Positions 16,637 to 29,443 of a stretch of DNA of 38,530 nt are shown here, piece after piece (the first letter of the stretch is position 1; the number at the start of each line of letters is the position of its first letter). Origin of the DNA: Peptoniphilaceae bacterium (GTDB taxonomy: Bacteria > Bacillota > Clostridia > Tissierellales > Peptoniphilaceae); NCBI GenBank assembly GCA_028726605.1, contig JAQYPV010000009.1:1-38530 (forward strand). Reading direction: 5' to 3'. The notes below the pieces were generated by a model. That model saw nothing but the letters and a program-made list of their open reading frames with translations. It had not been told where the DNA came from and made no database searches. Made by a program: the position numbers and the translations under genes.

Positions 16637-17220
16637 CACTTCACCTCCGCTTCTTCGACGAAGTGAAAGAGCGCGAGGCCGATGAGGCCGCAGATGACCA
16701 GAATGAGCACGGTGTTCCAGTGCAGAAACGCGCTCGCGATGAAAGCTCCCGCCATCAGCATCGCGCCAAAGCGCTTGTGGGCTTTAAGCGCCACCCGCGC
16801 CATGTCAATGGTGGTGATGACGAGCACGCCGCTGATGACGCCGCTCATGACGCGGAATGCCGCGTTCACCCATTCATTGGACCGCACGTTGCGGTACACG
16901 TAGAAGAGCGCCGTGATGATGATGAGGCACGGCAGGACGGAGGCAATGAGGGCGACGATGGCGCCCAAGGGCCCCCGCACGCGGTAGCCCGTCAGGAGCG
17001 ACGTGTTGATGGCCATGGGCCCCGGCCCGGACTGGGCCAATGCCGTCAGATTGAGCATCTCCTCCTCGTCGATAAGCTGTTTTTCGCGCACGAAGACATC
17101 GCGAATGACGGGCACGATGGTGTACCCGCCGCCAAATGTGAACGCGTTGATCTTAAGCAATGTCAAAAAAAGAGCCGCATATGAGATGGGCTCCGTCGAC
17201 GGTTGCGATTTGTAATCCAT
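16636..17220 (-). CDS. Chromate transporter family protein, single CHR domain (first of pair)
   Basis: 194 residues, membrane protein. The motifs FGGGYTIVPVI and AQSGPGPMAINTSLLTGYRV are the CHR signatures. The start at 17220 follows GGGAGGAGAC; an upstream in-frame extension to 17397 runs through non-coding, hairpin-rich DNA and is not used. It is the first gene of the minus-strand run chr-chr-ctpA-uvrB-uvrA-tadA. The 215 bp between it and the divergent tdk must carry both promoters; a clear -35 is not visible. Confidence 0.88.
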   Translation of the reverse strand: MDYKSQPSTEPISYAALFLTLLKINAFTFGGGYTIVPVIRDVFVREKQLIDEEEMLNLTALAQSGPGPMAINTSLLTGYRVRGPLGAIVALIASVLPCLIIITALFYVYRNVRSNEWVNAAFRVMSGVISGVLVITTIDMARVALKAHKRFGAMLMAGAFIASAFLHWNTVLILVICGLIGLALFHFVEEAEVK

Positions 17221-17399
17221 GTCTCCTCCCTCGTCCAGAGCTTTCCTATAACATAGCACAACGTGGGAGGCTTGGGGACGAACCCCGCACACCCCACGTG
17301 GCGTTCGATCCCCGTGGGGCCGGGTGACCCCACACCGCCAACGCGGCCGAACGTGTATCGCGCACCGCCTCTGGCGGGCGCATACGTGTACGTTCATGC

Positions 17400-17405
17400 T
17401 ATAGT
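17400..17405 (+). promoter_or_regulatory. Candidate -10 element for tdk
   Basis: TATAGT 30 bp before the tdk start. No good -35 lies 16-18 bp upstream. The preceding 17281-17390 interval has two G+C-rich hairpins (CCCCACG...CGTGGGG and CACCGCC...GGCGGG region). Confidence 0.35.
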
Positions 17406-17435
17406 AAGGGCGATCACGAAAAAAGGAAGGTGTTT

Positions 17436-18071
17436 ATGGCTAAACTCTATTTTCGCTACGGCGCGATGAACTCCGGCAAGTCGACGCTGTTGTTGCAAGT
17501 CGCCTACAACTACGAAGAGCGCGGCATGCAGGTGCTGCTCCTCAAACCCGGCATCGACACCAAGGGCGGGGACGAAATCGTGAGCCGCCTCGGCGTGCGG
17601 CGGCCGGTGGACCGCATCATCACGCCCGACACGGACTGTCGCGTGCTCCTGGACGAGGAAATGAAAAAGCGCCACCTCGATTGCATCTTAATCGATGAGG
17701 CGCAATTCTTAAGCGTCACCCAAGTGGATCAGTTGTTCGCCGCCGTCATGGACGCCGACATCCCCTGCATCTGCTACGGCCTGCGCAGCGACTTCCAGGG
17801 CGAAGGGTTTCCGGGCAGTCGGCGGCTGTTGGAGCTTTCCCATTCGCTGGAAGAACTCAAGACCATCTGCCAGTGCGGGCGCAAAGCCGTCATGAACATC
17901 CGCCGCGTGAACGGCGCGCCCGTCTTCGAAGGCGATCAAGTGGTCATCGACGACAGCGCCACGGTGGAGTACGAAGCCGTCTGCGGGCAGTGCTACTTAG
18001 AAGCGCGCCGCGCCGCCGGCTGTGTGCCGCTGGAGCACCTCGAAGAGGACATCCCCCTCACACGACAGTAA
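17436..18071 (+). CDS. tdk: Thymidine kinase (type II)
   Basis: Salvages thymidine to dTMP in the cytoplasm. 211 residues. P-loop GAMNSGKST, Walker B-like LIDEAQFL, the lasso region with CQCG and CGQC as the structural zinc cysteines, and the substrate loop YGLRSDFQGEGFPGS. ATG 17436 was chosen because AGGAAGG (17424-17430) is correctly spaced; GTG 17430 overlaps that site. Transcribed alone, convergent with the pyk operon with only six bases between the stops. Together with deoC and deoD nearby it points to active deoxynucleoside salvage. Confidence 0.95.
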   Translation: MAKLYFRYGAMNSGKSTLLLQVAYNYEERGMQVLLLKPGIDTKGGDEIVSRLGVRRPVDRIITPDTDCRVLLDEEMKKRHLDCILIDEAQFLSVTQVDQLFAAVMDADIPCICYGLRSDFQGEGFPGSRRLLELSHSLEELKTICQCGRKAVMNIRRVNGAPVFEGDQVVIDDSATVEYEAVCGQCYLEARRAAGCVPLEHLEEDIPLTRQ

Positions 18072-18077
18072 CTCCTC

Positions 18078-19838
18078 TCAGACGATGGTCTGACTGCCCG
18101 CGTACACCACGCCCGTGGTGGCATCGACGGTCACTTCGTCGCCGTCGCTCAAGACCTTAGACGCGTGGTTCACGCCGATGATGGTGGGCACGCCGTAGTG
18201 CAAGCCCACGATGGCCGCATGCGACGTGAGGCCGCCCTCTTCCACGACCACCGCGCCGGCCTTTTCGATGTACGGGATCATGTCCGCGCCCGTGAAGCGC
18301 GCCACGAGGATGCACCCCGGCACGTACTTGTCCGCCAACTCTTTGGCCGTGCTGCCGACGATGACTTTCCCCACCACGAGGCCGCGGCCGATGCCCTGCC
18401 CCGAAGCCAGTATGTTTCCAATGGTGTGGACTTTGATGAAGTTGGTGGACGCGCCCTGTCCCACGGGCAGGCCCGCCGTCAAGATGATCTGATCGCCCTG
18501 CTGGCACAGCCCCGTGCTGAGCGCCGCCATGATGGAGCGGTCGATCAACTCATCCGTTTCCGTAGACACCTGCGAGAGCACCGGCGTCACGCCCCAGGCG
18601 ATGGAGAGCTGGTGGTAGACCGCTTCATTCGGCGTCACCGCGATGATGGGCGTGAGCGGACGGTACCGCGAGATCTGACGCCCCGTGAAGCCGGAGGCCG
18701 TGGACGCCACGATGGCCGCCACCATGACCTGGCTCGCCATTTGGCACGTCGAGCGGCAGATAGCGCTGGAGACGTCGCGACTCACCCAGGTGTTGCGGTC
18801 CTCGATGGAGTGCAAGAAGTCCGGCGACTTCTCCGTCGTCTCCGCGATGACGCGCATCTGGCGCACCGCCTGCACGGGGTACTTGCCCGCCGCCGTCTCG
18901 CCGGAGAGCATGACCGCGTCCGAGCCATCCAGAATGGCGTTGGCCACGTCGTTCACCTCGGCGCGCGTGGGGCGCGGGTTTCGTTGCATGGAATCCAACA
19001 TCTGCGTGGCCGTGATGACCGGCTTGCCGGCCAGATTGGCGGCGCGGATGATCTGTTTCTGCACGATGGGCACACGCTCGTTGGGCACTTCCACGCCCAA
19101 ATCACCGCGCGCCACCATGATGCCGTCCGCCGCATCCACGATCTCATCCAGGTTGTTGACGCCCTGCTCGCTCTCGATCTTGGCGTAGACGTGAATGTGC
19201 CCGCCGCCGTTGTCCTCCAGGAGCGCCCGAATGGCGTTCACATCCGCCCCCGAGCGGATGAACGACGCGAAGATGAGATCCACCCCCGCCTCGATGCCGA
19301 ACAGGATGTCGGCCTTGTCCTGATCCGTCAACGCCGGCAGTTTGATGTCGGTGGCCGGCACGTTGACGCCCTTGCGGTTGGAAATGGTCCCAAAGTTGAG
19401 CGCGCGGCAGCGGATGTCCGTCCCATTTTCGATGGCCACGACCTCCAGTTCCACCAGACCGTCGTCGATGAGGAGGCGCTTGCCGGGGGCCACGTCTTGC
19501 GGCAGTCCCGCATACGTGATGTGGACGATGTCCTTCGTGCCCTCCACGTCGCGCGTGGTGAGCGTGATCTCGTCCCCAATGGCGAGATCCACCTTCTGGT
19601 CGTCCTTAAACGTCCCCAGGCGGATCTCCGGACCCTTGGTGTCCAGCGCAATGGCCAGTGGTACGTGCATCTCCCGGCGCAATTCCTTCAATCGTTCAAT
19701 TTTCACTCGATGTTCTTCGTGGGAGCCGTGCGAAAAGTTCAATCGCGCGACGTTCATCCCTTCATTCACGAGCTGGCGCAAGAGTTCCTTCTCTTCGGAA
19801 GCCGGTCCGATGGTGGCGACAATTTTGGTCTTTTTCAT
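18078..19838 (-). CDS. pyk: Pyruvate kinase with C-terminal PEP-utiliser domain
   Basis: Last ATP-forming step of glycolysis (PEP + ADP to pyruvate + ATP). 586 residues, the long Bacillus-type form. N-terminal [14 protein letters not shown], catalytic Lys/metal-binding Glu in [21 protein letters not shown], and ATQMLDSM. The last ~100 residues are the extra swivel domain homologous to PEP-utilising enzymes, with [10 protein letters not shown]. It follows pfkA by 29 bases, so lower glycolysis is co-expressed. No terminator is visible before the convergent tdk stop. Confidence 0.96.
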   Translation of the reverse strand: MKKTKIVATIGPASEEKELLRQLVNEGMNVARLNFSHGSHEEHRVKIERLKELRREMHVPLAIALDTKGPEIRLGTFKDDQKVDLAIGDEITLTTRDVEGTKDIVHITYAGLPQDVAPGKRLLIDDGLVELEVVAIENGTDIRCRALNFGTISNRKGVNVPATDIKLPALTDQDKADILFGIEAGVDLIFASFIRSGADVNAIRALLEDNGGGHIHVYAKIESEQGVNNLDEIVDAADGIMVARGDLGVEVPNERVPIVQKQIIRAANLAGKPVITATQMLDSMQRNPRPTRAEVNDVANAILDGSDAVMLSGETAAGKYPVQAVRQMRVIAETTEKSPDFLHSIEDRNTWVSRDVSSAICRSTCQMASQVMVAAIVASTASGFTGRQISRYRPLTPIIAVTPNEAVYHQLSIAWGVTPVLSQVSTETDELIDRSIMAALSTGLCQQGDQIILTAGLPVGQGASTNFIKVHTIGNILASGQGIGRGLVVGKVIVGSTAKELADKYVPGCILVARFTGADMIPYIEKAGAVVVEEGGLTSHAAIVGLHYGVPTIIGVNHASKVLSDGDEVTVDATTGVVYAGSQTIV

Positions 19839-19867
19839 GTTCCCTCCTCCTTGAGCGCCTGAAACAC

Positions 19868-20823
19868 TTAGTGCGACAACACGCGCGCCATTTCGTAGAG
19901 TTCTTCGTTGAATTCGTGCTCCACCTCGATGGCCTCCAGAATCGGCATCGTGAAGATCTCGTCCCCGTGCACGCCCACGGCCACCGAGCTGGACCCCGCG
20001 ATCAGGGCCTTCACCGCCTTGTAGCCCATCATGCTGCCGAGCTTCGCATCCGTAAAGCTCGGGCTGCCGCCGCGCTGGAGGTGACCCAGGATGGTGATTT
20101 TGGTCTCCACCCCCGTGCGCTGTTCGATGGCGGCGCGCATGGAGTACGGCTCGCCCACGCCTTCCGCCACCACGATGATGTGGTGGCGCTTGCCGCGCTT
20201 GCGCCCGCGCTCGATGCGGTCCGTAATCTCGTCGATGGAGAACTCGTGCTCTGGCACCACGATGCTCTCCGCCCCGCCAGCCAGCCCCGCGTAGAGGGCG
20301 ATGTCGCCGCAGTCTCGCCCCATCACTTCGATGATGTTGGCGCGCCCATGGGAGTTGGACGTGTCACGCAGTTTGCCGATGGACTCGATGACCGTCTCCA
20401 CCGCCGTGTGGAAGCCGATGGTGTAATCCGTGTACCCGAGGTCGTTGTCGATGGTGCCCGGAATGCCGATGGTGCGGATGCCGCGGTTGTGCAGCGCCGC
20501 CGCGCCCTGGAACGAGCCGTTGCCGCCGATGACGACCAGCCCTTCGATGCCGAACTGCTTCAGGATGCGCACCGCTTGATCCTGACCTTCCGGCGTCTGA
20601 AATTCCTTGCTGCGGGCCGACCCCAGGATGGTGCCGCCCTTCTGAATGATGTCCGCCACACTGGAGACGTTCATCTCGTAGATGTCGCCGCTCATGAGGC
20701 CGTCATAGCCAAAGCGAATACCCTTGACGCGCAGGCCTTCTTCAAATGCAGTTCGCGCAATGGCGCGAATTGCCGCGTTCATGCCGGGGGCATCCCCGCC
20801 CGATGTGAGAATTCCAATCGTCT

Positions 20824-20827
<4 letters not shown>
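19868..20827 (-). CDS. pfkA: ATP-dependent 6-phosphofructokinase
   Basis: Phosphorylates fructose 6-phosphate. 319 residues, the bacterial ATP-PFK length. MKTIGILTSGGDAPGMNAAIR, the catalytic PGTIDND, MGRDCGD and GHLQRGGSPS are all present. Position 103 is unusual: the GGDGS loop, whose Asp contacts Mg-ATP in the E. coli enzyme, reads GGNGS here. ATG 20827 has AGGAGG upstream and its ATGA overlaps the dnaE stop; a longer upstream frame inside dnaE is not used. The Gly in GG-x-G-S is kept, so the ATP type (not the pyrophosphate type, GGDDS) is still favoured. Confidence 0.95.
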
Positions 20828-24273
<3,446 letters not shown>

Positions 24274-24284
24274 GTTTTGTCCTT

Positions 24285-25022
24285 TCAATCCAAGGCCGGT
24301 AGGATCTCTGCGATGTTGCCTTGCAAGACCACGTCGGCACGAGAGTCGGCGGGCGTGGGATCGCGGTTGATGAGGATGAGCTGGTGTCCGCGGTAGAGGT
24401 CCACGAGGCCGGCCGCGGGGTAGACCACGAGGCTCGTCCCACCCACGATCAAGGTGTCGGCTTGGGCGACGGCGTGCATCGCCGCGTTGAAGACCACCGG
24501 GTCAAGTGCTTCGCCGTAGAGGATCACGCGCGGGCGCATGAGCTTCCCGCAGACGGGGCAGATGACGCGGCCCGTGCCTTGCATGTACTCCTCCGTCGGC
24601 ATGGTGTACCCGCACTGCGGACAGTAGATGTCCGACATGTTGCCGTGCACTTCCAGGACGCGCTCGCTACCCGCCTTCTGGTGGAGCGAGTCGATGTTCT
24701 GTGTGATGACGGCCGAGAGGCGCCCCTCTCTCTCCCACCGGGCGAGGGTGAGGTGCGCGCCGGAGGGCGCCACGTCGTAGCTTCTAATGCACGTGCGCAC
24801 AAAGTCCGCAAACTCGTCGGGCTTGTCGACGCTGAACTCGTGGCTGAAATAGTACTCCGGCGCGTACTTGGCGTCTTTCATGGTGTGATAGAGGCCATCG
24901 GCCGAGCGAAAGTCGGGGATGCCTGATGCCGTCGAGACGCCGGCTCCGCCAAAAAAGACCAAGGAGCGGCTGTGCGCGATCATCTCCTTAGCGCGTTGCA
25001 TTGCTTCGTGATTCGGTTCCAT
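24285..25022 (-). CDS. cobB: NAD-dependent protein deacylase (sirtuin, CobB/SIR2)
   Basis: Removes acyl groups from protein lysines at the expense of NAD. 245 residues. NAD-binding GGAGVSTASGIPDFRSADG, QNIDSLHQKAG, catalytic His in VHGN, four zinc cysteines (CPQCG and CPVCG), and GGTSLVVYPAAGL. ATG 25022 follows a strong GGAGGGGGAG; the ATG at 25034 lacks a site. It is placed among central-carbon genes, whose enzymes are common acetylation targets, so a regulatory link is conceivable. Confidence 0.94.
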   Translation of the reverse strand: MEPNHEAMQRAKEMIAHSRSLVFFGGAGVSTASGIPDFRSADGLYHTMKDAKYAPEYYFSHEFSVDKPDEFADFVRTCIRSYDVAPSGAHLTLARWEREGRLSAVITQNIDSLHQKAGSERVLEVHGNMSDIYCPQCGYTMPTEEYMQGTGRVICPVCGKLMRPRVILYGEALDPVVFNAAMHAVAQADTLIVGGTSLVVYPAAGLVDLYRGHQLILINRDPTPADSRADVVLQGNIAEILPALD

Positions 25023-25040
25023 CTCCCCCTCCATGCTGCG

Positions 25041-25505
25041 CTAACGGTCGTACTGCGCGGGGCCTTGCTTTCCCTGGTGGATGGGGATGAGCACTTCGCG
25101 CGCCTCGCCGCAGTAGACCCTGAGCATCTCGTCCATGGACCCGCTTTTGGGTTCCATGGCGAGAAACGTCTCGAAGGGCACCCAGGCGAGACTGCCTTCG
25201 GCGCTCGCCGTGACCGTGCCCGAAAAGTCCTCGGTTTCGTAAAGCAGGCCCAGTTCTCGCAGGCCCTCATCGTGGAGCCAGTGGACGAAGCCGACGAGTT
25301 GGACCGCGCCGACCGAAAGCCCCGTCTCTTCCCACGCTTCGCGGCGCACCGAGGCCACGAGCGACTCGCCCGGCTCCACCTTGCCGCCAGGGAACGTCAG
25401 CCCTTCCCAGCCCTCTTTTTTCACTTTATCCAAGACCAAGACGCACCCGTCGGCGCGCCGAATCATGATCATGTTGAGCAATTGGACGTCTTCGTGCTGA
25501 TGCAT
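25041..25505 (-). CDS. Nudix hydrolase (MutT-like, 8-oxo-dGTPase type)
   Basis: 154 residues. A complete Nudix box is present, GGKVEPGESLVASVRREA followed by WEETGL. The context FPGGK and the downstream LGLLYET pattern resemble the 8-oxo-dGTP diphosphatases of Firmicutes. It would clear oxidised nucleotides or related pyrophosphates; the exact substrate is not given by the box. The start at 25505 has only a weak ribosome binding site (GAAAG). ATG 25472, in MIMIRR, is an alternative. 84 bases separate it from deoC upstream, a stretch with two copies of CCCGTCGTCTGG. Confidence 0.86.
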   Translation of the reverse strand: MHQHEDVQLLNMIMIRRADGCVLVLDKVKKEGWEGLTFPGGKVEPGESLVASVRREAWEETGLSVGAVQLVGFVHWLHDEGLRELGLLYETEDFSGTVTASAEGSLAWVPFETFLAMEPKSGSMDEMLRVYCGEAREVLIPIHQGKQGPAQYDR

Positions 25506-25589
25506 CGTCGTTCACTTTCGCGTTCTCTTCCCGTCGTCTGGAGATTTTCGTCCCGTCGTCTGGGAAATGGTCTGCGATCCCGAAGGACT

Positions 25590-26243
25590 TCAGATCTCTT
25601 TCGTGCCTTCCACGATTTGAATGCCCGCGGATGCCCCAATGCGGCTCGCCCCGGCTTCGATCATCGCAAGGGCTTCTGCCGTCGTGTGGATGCCGCCCGA
25701 CGCTTTCACCTGGGCTCTCTCGCCCACAGTTTCTTTCATGAGGCGCACGTCCTCCACCGTCGCGCCGCCGGTCGAAAAGCCGGTCGACGTCTTCACGAAG
25801 TCCGCTCCCGCGGCCACGGCCAGTTCACACGCGCGCTTTTTCTCTTCGTCCGTCAACAGGCACGTCTCCAAGATGACTTTTAAGACGCGCTCGCCACAGA
25901 CGTCTTTGACGGCTTGGATGTCCTGTTTCACGTAGTCGTCATCGCCGCTCTTGAGCGCGCCCACGTGCAGGACCATGTCTACTTCGTCCGCCCCGTCTGC
26001 AATGGCCTGTCTGGCCTCGAAGGCCTTGGCGGCGGTCGACATCGCCCCTAAGGGGAAGCCCACTACGCAGCAGGTCTTGACGTCGCTGCCTTCGAGCGCC
26101 GCGTGGACTTGCGGCACATAGGCCGTGTTCACGCAACACGAGCAGAAGTGGTAGTCGCGAGCTTCGCGGCACAGCTGCTCAATCTGCTCCGGCGTGGCCT
26201 CCGGTTTCAGTAAGGTGTGATCGATCATGCGGTTGATTTCCAT
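25590..26243 (-). CDS. deoC: Deoxyribose-phosphate aldolase
   Basis: Cleaves 2-deoxyribose 5-phosphate to glyceraldehyde 3-phosphate and acetaldehyde, linking deoxynucleoside breakdown to glycolysis. 217 residues. Begins [30 protein letters not shown] and KVILETCLL carry the active-site Asp and Lys, and [13 protein letters not shown] contains the Schiff-base lysine. ATG 26243 follows AAAGGAG; an extension to 26273 has no site. It lies 13 bases after deoD, its metabolic partner. Confidence 0.96.
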   Translation of the reverse strand: MEINRMIDHTLLKPEATPEQIEQLCREARDYHFCSCCVNTAYVPQVHAALEGSDVKTCCVVGFPLGAMSTAAKAFEARQAIADGADEVDMVLHVGALKSGDDDYVKQDIQAVKDVCGERVLKVILETCLLTDEEKKRACELAVAAGADFVKTSTGFSTGGATVEDVRLMKETVGERAQVKASGGIHTTAEALAMIEAGASRIGASAGIQIVEGTKEI

Positions 26244-26256
26244 GGGCTCTCCTTTC

Positions 26257-26964
26257 TCAGATGGCGAGCGCAATCTCCATCATGGCGCCGAAGCTCTTTT
26301 CGCGTTCTTCGGGCGTGGTCTCTTTGCCCGTGACGAGCGAATCCGAGATGGTCACGATGGCGAGCGCGTCCACGCCGGCCGCGGCCGCTTCGGCGTAGAG
26401 CGCATAGGCTTCCATTTCGACGGCCAGAAGGCCCATGTGCGCCCAGCGCTGCCAGTGGTTCTCGCTGACGTTCAGGGGGTTGTAGAAGACGTCGCTGGAG
26501 AAGAGGCCGCCCACTTTGACGTCCTTTCCCTGCGCCTGTGCCGCGTCATAGGCGGCGCGCAAGAGTTCCCACGACGCCAGCGCTGAATAGGTGCCGTTCA
26601 AACCGAATTGATAGGCGATGCGCGAGTCCGTGGACGCGCCTTGGGCCAGTACGATGTCGTAGAGGTTCAGCGCCTCCGTCATCGCGCCGGCGGACCCCAC
26701 GCGGATCAGTTTTTGGACGCCGAATTCGTGGATTAACTCGTGAGCGTAAATGGAAAGGGACGGCATCCCCATGCCGGTCCCCATGACGGAGACCGGTTCG
26801 CCGCGATAGGTGCCGGTGAAGCCCAGCATGTTGCGGATGGTATTAAACGGCGTGGCATCTTGCAAGTAATTTTGGGCGATGAACTGCGCGCGCAGCGGAT
26901 CGCCGGGGAGCAGGATCTTTTCGGCGATGGCGCCGCGTTCTGCGCCGATGTGTGGTGTGGCCAT
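26257..26964 (-). CDS. deoD: Purine-nucleoside phosphorylase, DeoD type
   Basis: Phosphorolysis of purine (deoxy)nucleosides. 235 residues, the hexameric DeoD type. Phosphate site PGDPLRAQ, core [17 protein letters not shown] for ribose binding, and [17 protein letters not shown] with the catalytic Asp. The start [15 protein letters not shown] is standard and GAGGT precedes it. Works with a phosphopentomutase (not in this window) and deoC in deoxyribose use. Confidence 0.96.
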   Translation of the reverse strand: MATPHIGAERGAIAEKILLPGDPLRAQFIAQNYLQDATPFNTIRNMLGFTGTYRGEPVSVMGTGMGMPSLSIYAHELIHEFGVQKLIRVGSAGAMTEALNLYDIVLAQGASTDSRIAYQFGLNGTYSALASWELLRAAYDAAQAQGKDVKVGGLFSSDVFYNPLNVSENHWQRWAHMGLLAVEMEAYALYAEAAAAGVDALAIVTISDSLVTGKETTPEEREKSFGAMMEIALAI

Positions 26965-26991
26965 GTCTCTACCTCATTCCCAGGTTTCGGC

Positions 26992-28266
26992 TCAGAAGCC
27001 AGGTTTGCCCAACAGGTGGAACATGTTCTTCTTGTAGAACTCCACGCCGGGCTGATTGAACGGGTTGATGCCGAGGGCGTAGCCCGTCACGCCGATGGTG
27101 ACCTCAAAGAAGTAGATGAGTTCGCCCAGAGTTTCGGCGTCCAAGCGCTTCGCGGTCAGGAGGATGTTGGGCACACCGCCTTCGACGTGCGCCTGCCGCG
27201 TCCCGCGCATGGCCTGTTCGTTCACGAAGTGCAGGGGCTTTCCGGCGAGGTAGTTCAAGCCGTCCAGGTTGTCCGCGTCTTCGGGCACCGCCACGTCGCG
27301 CACGGCCTCGTCAAACCAGAGCACGGTCTCAAAATGAATGGACGGGCCTTCCTGGATCCACTGCCCCAGCGAATGCAGGTCCGTGGTGTTGCCCACCGAC
27401 GTCGGGTAGAGGCCCTTGCCCTCTTTGCCTTCGGACTCCCCGGCGAGCTGCTTCCACCACTCTTGGAAGTAGTGCAGCTTTGGCTCGTAGGCCACGAAGA
27501 TCTCCGTCTTTTTGTCGTTTTCCATCATCGCCAGGCGCGCCGCCGCGTAGCTCAGGGCGGGGTTCTGGTCGAAGTCGGCTTGGAGTGTCGTTTGGCGCAT
27601 GGTTTGAGCGCCGGCCATCAAGGCATCGCAGTCGATGCCAGCCACGGCGATGGGCAAGAGGCCCACGGCCGTCAGCACCGTGAAGCGTCCGCCGATGTCG
27701 TCTGGCACCACGAAGGTCTCGTAGCCCGCATCGTCCGCCAAGGTCTTGAGGGCGCCTTTCTGGCGGTCCGTCGTCGCGAAGATGAGTTCCCGCGCCTTTT
27801 CCGCGCCGACGTTCTCTTCCAACAGGGACTTCAAGAGGCGGAAGGCGATGGCGGGCTCCGTCGTGGTCCCGGATTTGGAGATGACGTTGATGGCGAAGGT
27901 CTTGCCCTTGAGGTAGTCCAGGAGTTCTGCCATCTCTTGGGCGCTCAGCTGATTACCGGCAAAGAGGATCTCCGGCGTTTGGCGGTCATAGGAGGGCGAG
28001 AGGGCTTCGATGACGGCGCGCGCGCCCAGGTACGAACCGCCGATGCCCACGACGACCAGCGCTTCGGCCGTTTCCCGAATGCGCGCCGCCGCCTTCAAAA
28101 TGCGGTCGTATTCCTCTCTGTCGTAGTTCTCAGGCAGGTCGATCCAACCTAAAAAGTCGTTGCCGGCGCCGTTGCGTCCGACGAGCGTCTCGAAGGCATC
28201 CAACACGCGTTGTTTCTGCGCTTCCAATTGCTCTTGAGAAAGCGCCTCGGTCAAATCCAGCTTCAT
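26992..28266 (-). CDS. pgi: Glucose-6-phosphate isomerase
   Basis: Second step of glycolysis. 424 residues, slightly shorter than Bacillus enzymes. GIGGSYLGARA binds the substrate phosphate, ISKSGTTTEPA is the PGI signature, and NQPGVEFYK is near the C-terminus. GGAGG lies before the ATG, which overlaps the stop of the phosphatase gene (ATGA). First metabolic gene of the long minus-strand operon. Confidence 0.96.
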   Translation of the reverse strand: MKLDLTEALSQEQLEAQKQRVLDAFETLVGRNGAGNDFLGWIDLPENYDREEYDRILKAAARIRETAEALVVVGIGGSYLGARAVIEALSPSYDRQTPEILFAGNQLSAQEMAELLDYLKGKTFAINVISKSGTTTEPAIAFRLLKSLLEENVGAEKARELIFATTDRQKGALKTLADDAGYETFVVPDDIGGRFTVLTAVGLLPIAVAGIDCDALMAGAQTMRQTTLQADFDQNPALSYAAARLAMMENDKKTEIFVAYEPKLHYFQEWWKQLAGESEGKEGKGLYPTSVGNTTDLHSLGQWIQEGPSIHFETVLWFDEAVRDVAVPEDADNLDGLNYLAGKPLHFVNEQAMRGTRQAHVEGGVPNILLTAKRLDAETLGELIYFFEVTIGVTGYALGINPFNQPGVEFYKKNMFHLLGKPGF

Positions 28267-29366
28267 GCATCCCTCCTTTGATTCTCCACGTAAACCAGTG
28301 CGATATCGTCTTTGGGTTCGCCCACTCCGAACTGTTCAACGTCCGTGACAATCCGCGATAAGGGGGAACCCGTGGTCTGTTTCATAAAGTGTTGGAGATT
28401 TTTTTCGCCGTACTCCGTGCCCGCGGCGCTGCGCGTCTCGGAGGCACCGTCGGTGTAGAACAGGAAGCGCTCGCCGCCTTCGAGCGTGCGGATCTTCTGT
28501 TTGTACACGTAGCGGTCGCCTTCCCACGTGATGAGGCGTCCGGTGACGTCCAGCCGGTCGATCTGTCCGTTGCGCTCCACGATGGGAAGGCACGCGTGTC
28601 CGGCGTTGGCGTAGGTGACCGTATCCTCCATGGTGTCGAACAGGGCGAAGAAGAGTGAGAAGTACTGGCCCTCGCCCATGCGAATGGCCCGGAAGCGCTC
28701 GCGCATCAGGTGCAGGACGGTGGCCGGCTCGCGGATGCGTTCTTCTTGGAGAATGCTGCGCATGGTCTGGCGCACGAACATCGTCAGAATGGACGCCGAG
28801 ACGCCGTGCCCCACGACATCGGAAATGTAGAGGCCGAGGCGTCCTTGGCCCAGCGGCACCACGTCGAAAAAGTCTCCGGAGAGTTCTTCTGTCGGGCGAT
28901 AGTAGAAGTCGAAGGCGAGCCGCCCGTATCCCGTCAGGCGCGGCAGCATCTTCTCCTGGATGGAGCGCGCCAGCACGATCTCGTTTTTTAATTTGCGATT
29001 GGTCTCCACGAGGCGCATGGTCATGCTGTTTTGGATGGTGGTGTCGCGAAACACCTGAATGACCGCGGTCACTTTTCCCGCCTCGATGAGCGGGGAGTTC
29101 TTGATGGCGAACACGTGTCCTGCCACGCACAGTTCGGTCATGGTGACGGCCTGTTCCGTGAACGAGCCCGTGGCCGTGGAGAGCGGAAAGAACGGCGCGT
29201 CATCGTCGGCCATTTCGGTGAAGCGGCGCATCGTCTCGTTTTCAAAGAGCACGTGGCCTTTGGCGTCCACAATGCGCACGAGATCGTCCATCGCCTCAAG
29301 ATAACGAAAATCGGAGTCCTGCGCCGTCAATGCCTCGACGCCGGTGGTTGTCTTCTCGATGTCCAT
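28263..29366 (-). CDS. PP2C/SpoIIE-type serine phosphatase with PAS-like sensor domain
   Basis: 367 residues. A PAS-like N-terminal part (about 20-130, YLEAMDDLVRIVDAKGHVLFENETMRRF) is joined by a helical linker to a SpoIIE/RsbU phosphatase domain. Metal-binding motifs are ELSGDFFDV, ISDVVGHGVSA, FYTDGASE and DDIALVYVE. Such proteins dephosphorylate anti-anti-sigma factors or other Ser/Thr phosphoproteins in response to a signal. No sigma-factor genes lie nearby; it is the first gene of a glycolysis/deoxynucleoside operon and overlaps pgi by four bases. ATG 29366 has AAAGGAGG upstream; the frame extends to 29591 but enters rlmL. Confidence 0.92.
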   Translation of the reverse strand: MDIEKTTTGVEALTAQDSDFRYLEAMDDLVRIVDAKGHVLFENETMRRFTEMADDDAPFFPLSTATGSFTEQAVTMTELCVAGHVFAIKNSPLIEAGKVTAVIQVFRDTTIQNSMTMRLVETNRKLKNEIVLARSIQEKMLPRLTGYGRLAFDFYYRPTEELSGDFFDVVPLGQGRLGLYISDVVGHGVSASILTMFVRQTMRSILQEERIREPATVLHLMRERFRAIRMGEGQYFSLFFALFDTMEDTVTYANAGHACLPIVERNGQIDRLDVTGRLITWEGDRYVYKQKIRTLEGGERFLFYTDGASETRSAAGTEYGEKNLQHFMKQTTGSPLSRIVTDVEQFGVGEPKDDIALVYVENQRRDA

Positions 29367-29388
29367 CGCCCCTCCTTTCGTTGCATTC

Positions 29389-29397
29389 AGTATATCA
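29389..29397 (-). promoter_or_regulatory. Extended -10 promoter of the phosphatase-pgi-deoD operon
   Basis: On the minus strand TGATATACT is an extended -10 element (TG-N-TATACT) 23 bases before the phosphatase ATG. No -35 match is visible. Confidence 0.5.
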
Positions 29398-29412
29398 CGA
29401 TTGGGCCTTTTC

Positions 29413-29437
29413 CACGGTGGAGAGGCCGTGGTTTTTG
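29413..29437 (+). terminator. Hairpin with T-run on the plus strand
   Basis: CCACGG (29413-29418) and CCGTGG (29427-29432) flank an eight-base loop and are followed by TTTTT. It lies just past the rlmL stop but faces the opposite direction, where no plus-strand gene is seen. On the minus strand the stem is followed by AAAA, so it would not terminate rlmL efficiently. Confidence 0.3.
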
Positions 29438-29443
29438 CGAGGA

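Noticed and set aside
19225-19290. Apparent loss of the pyruvate kinase catalytic lysine (FIRSG in place of FIRKA)
   Set aside because: The catalytic Lys is the one in AKIESEQGV, which is present; the FIR.. position varies in normal bacterial enzymes.
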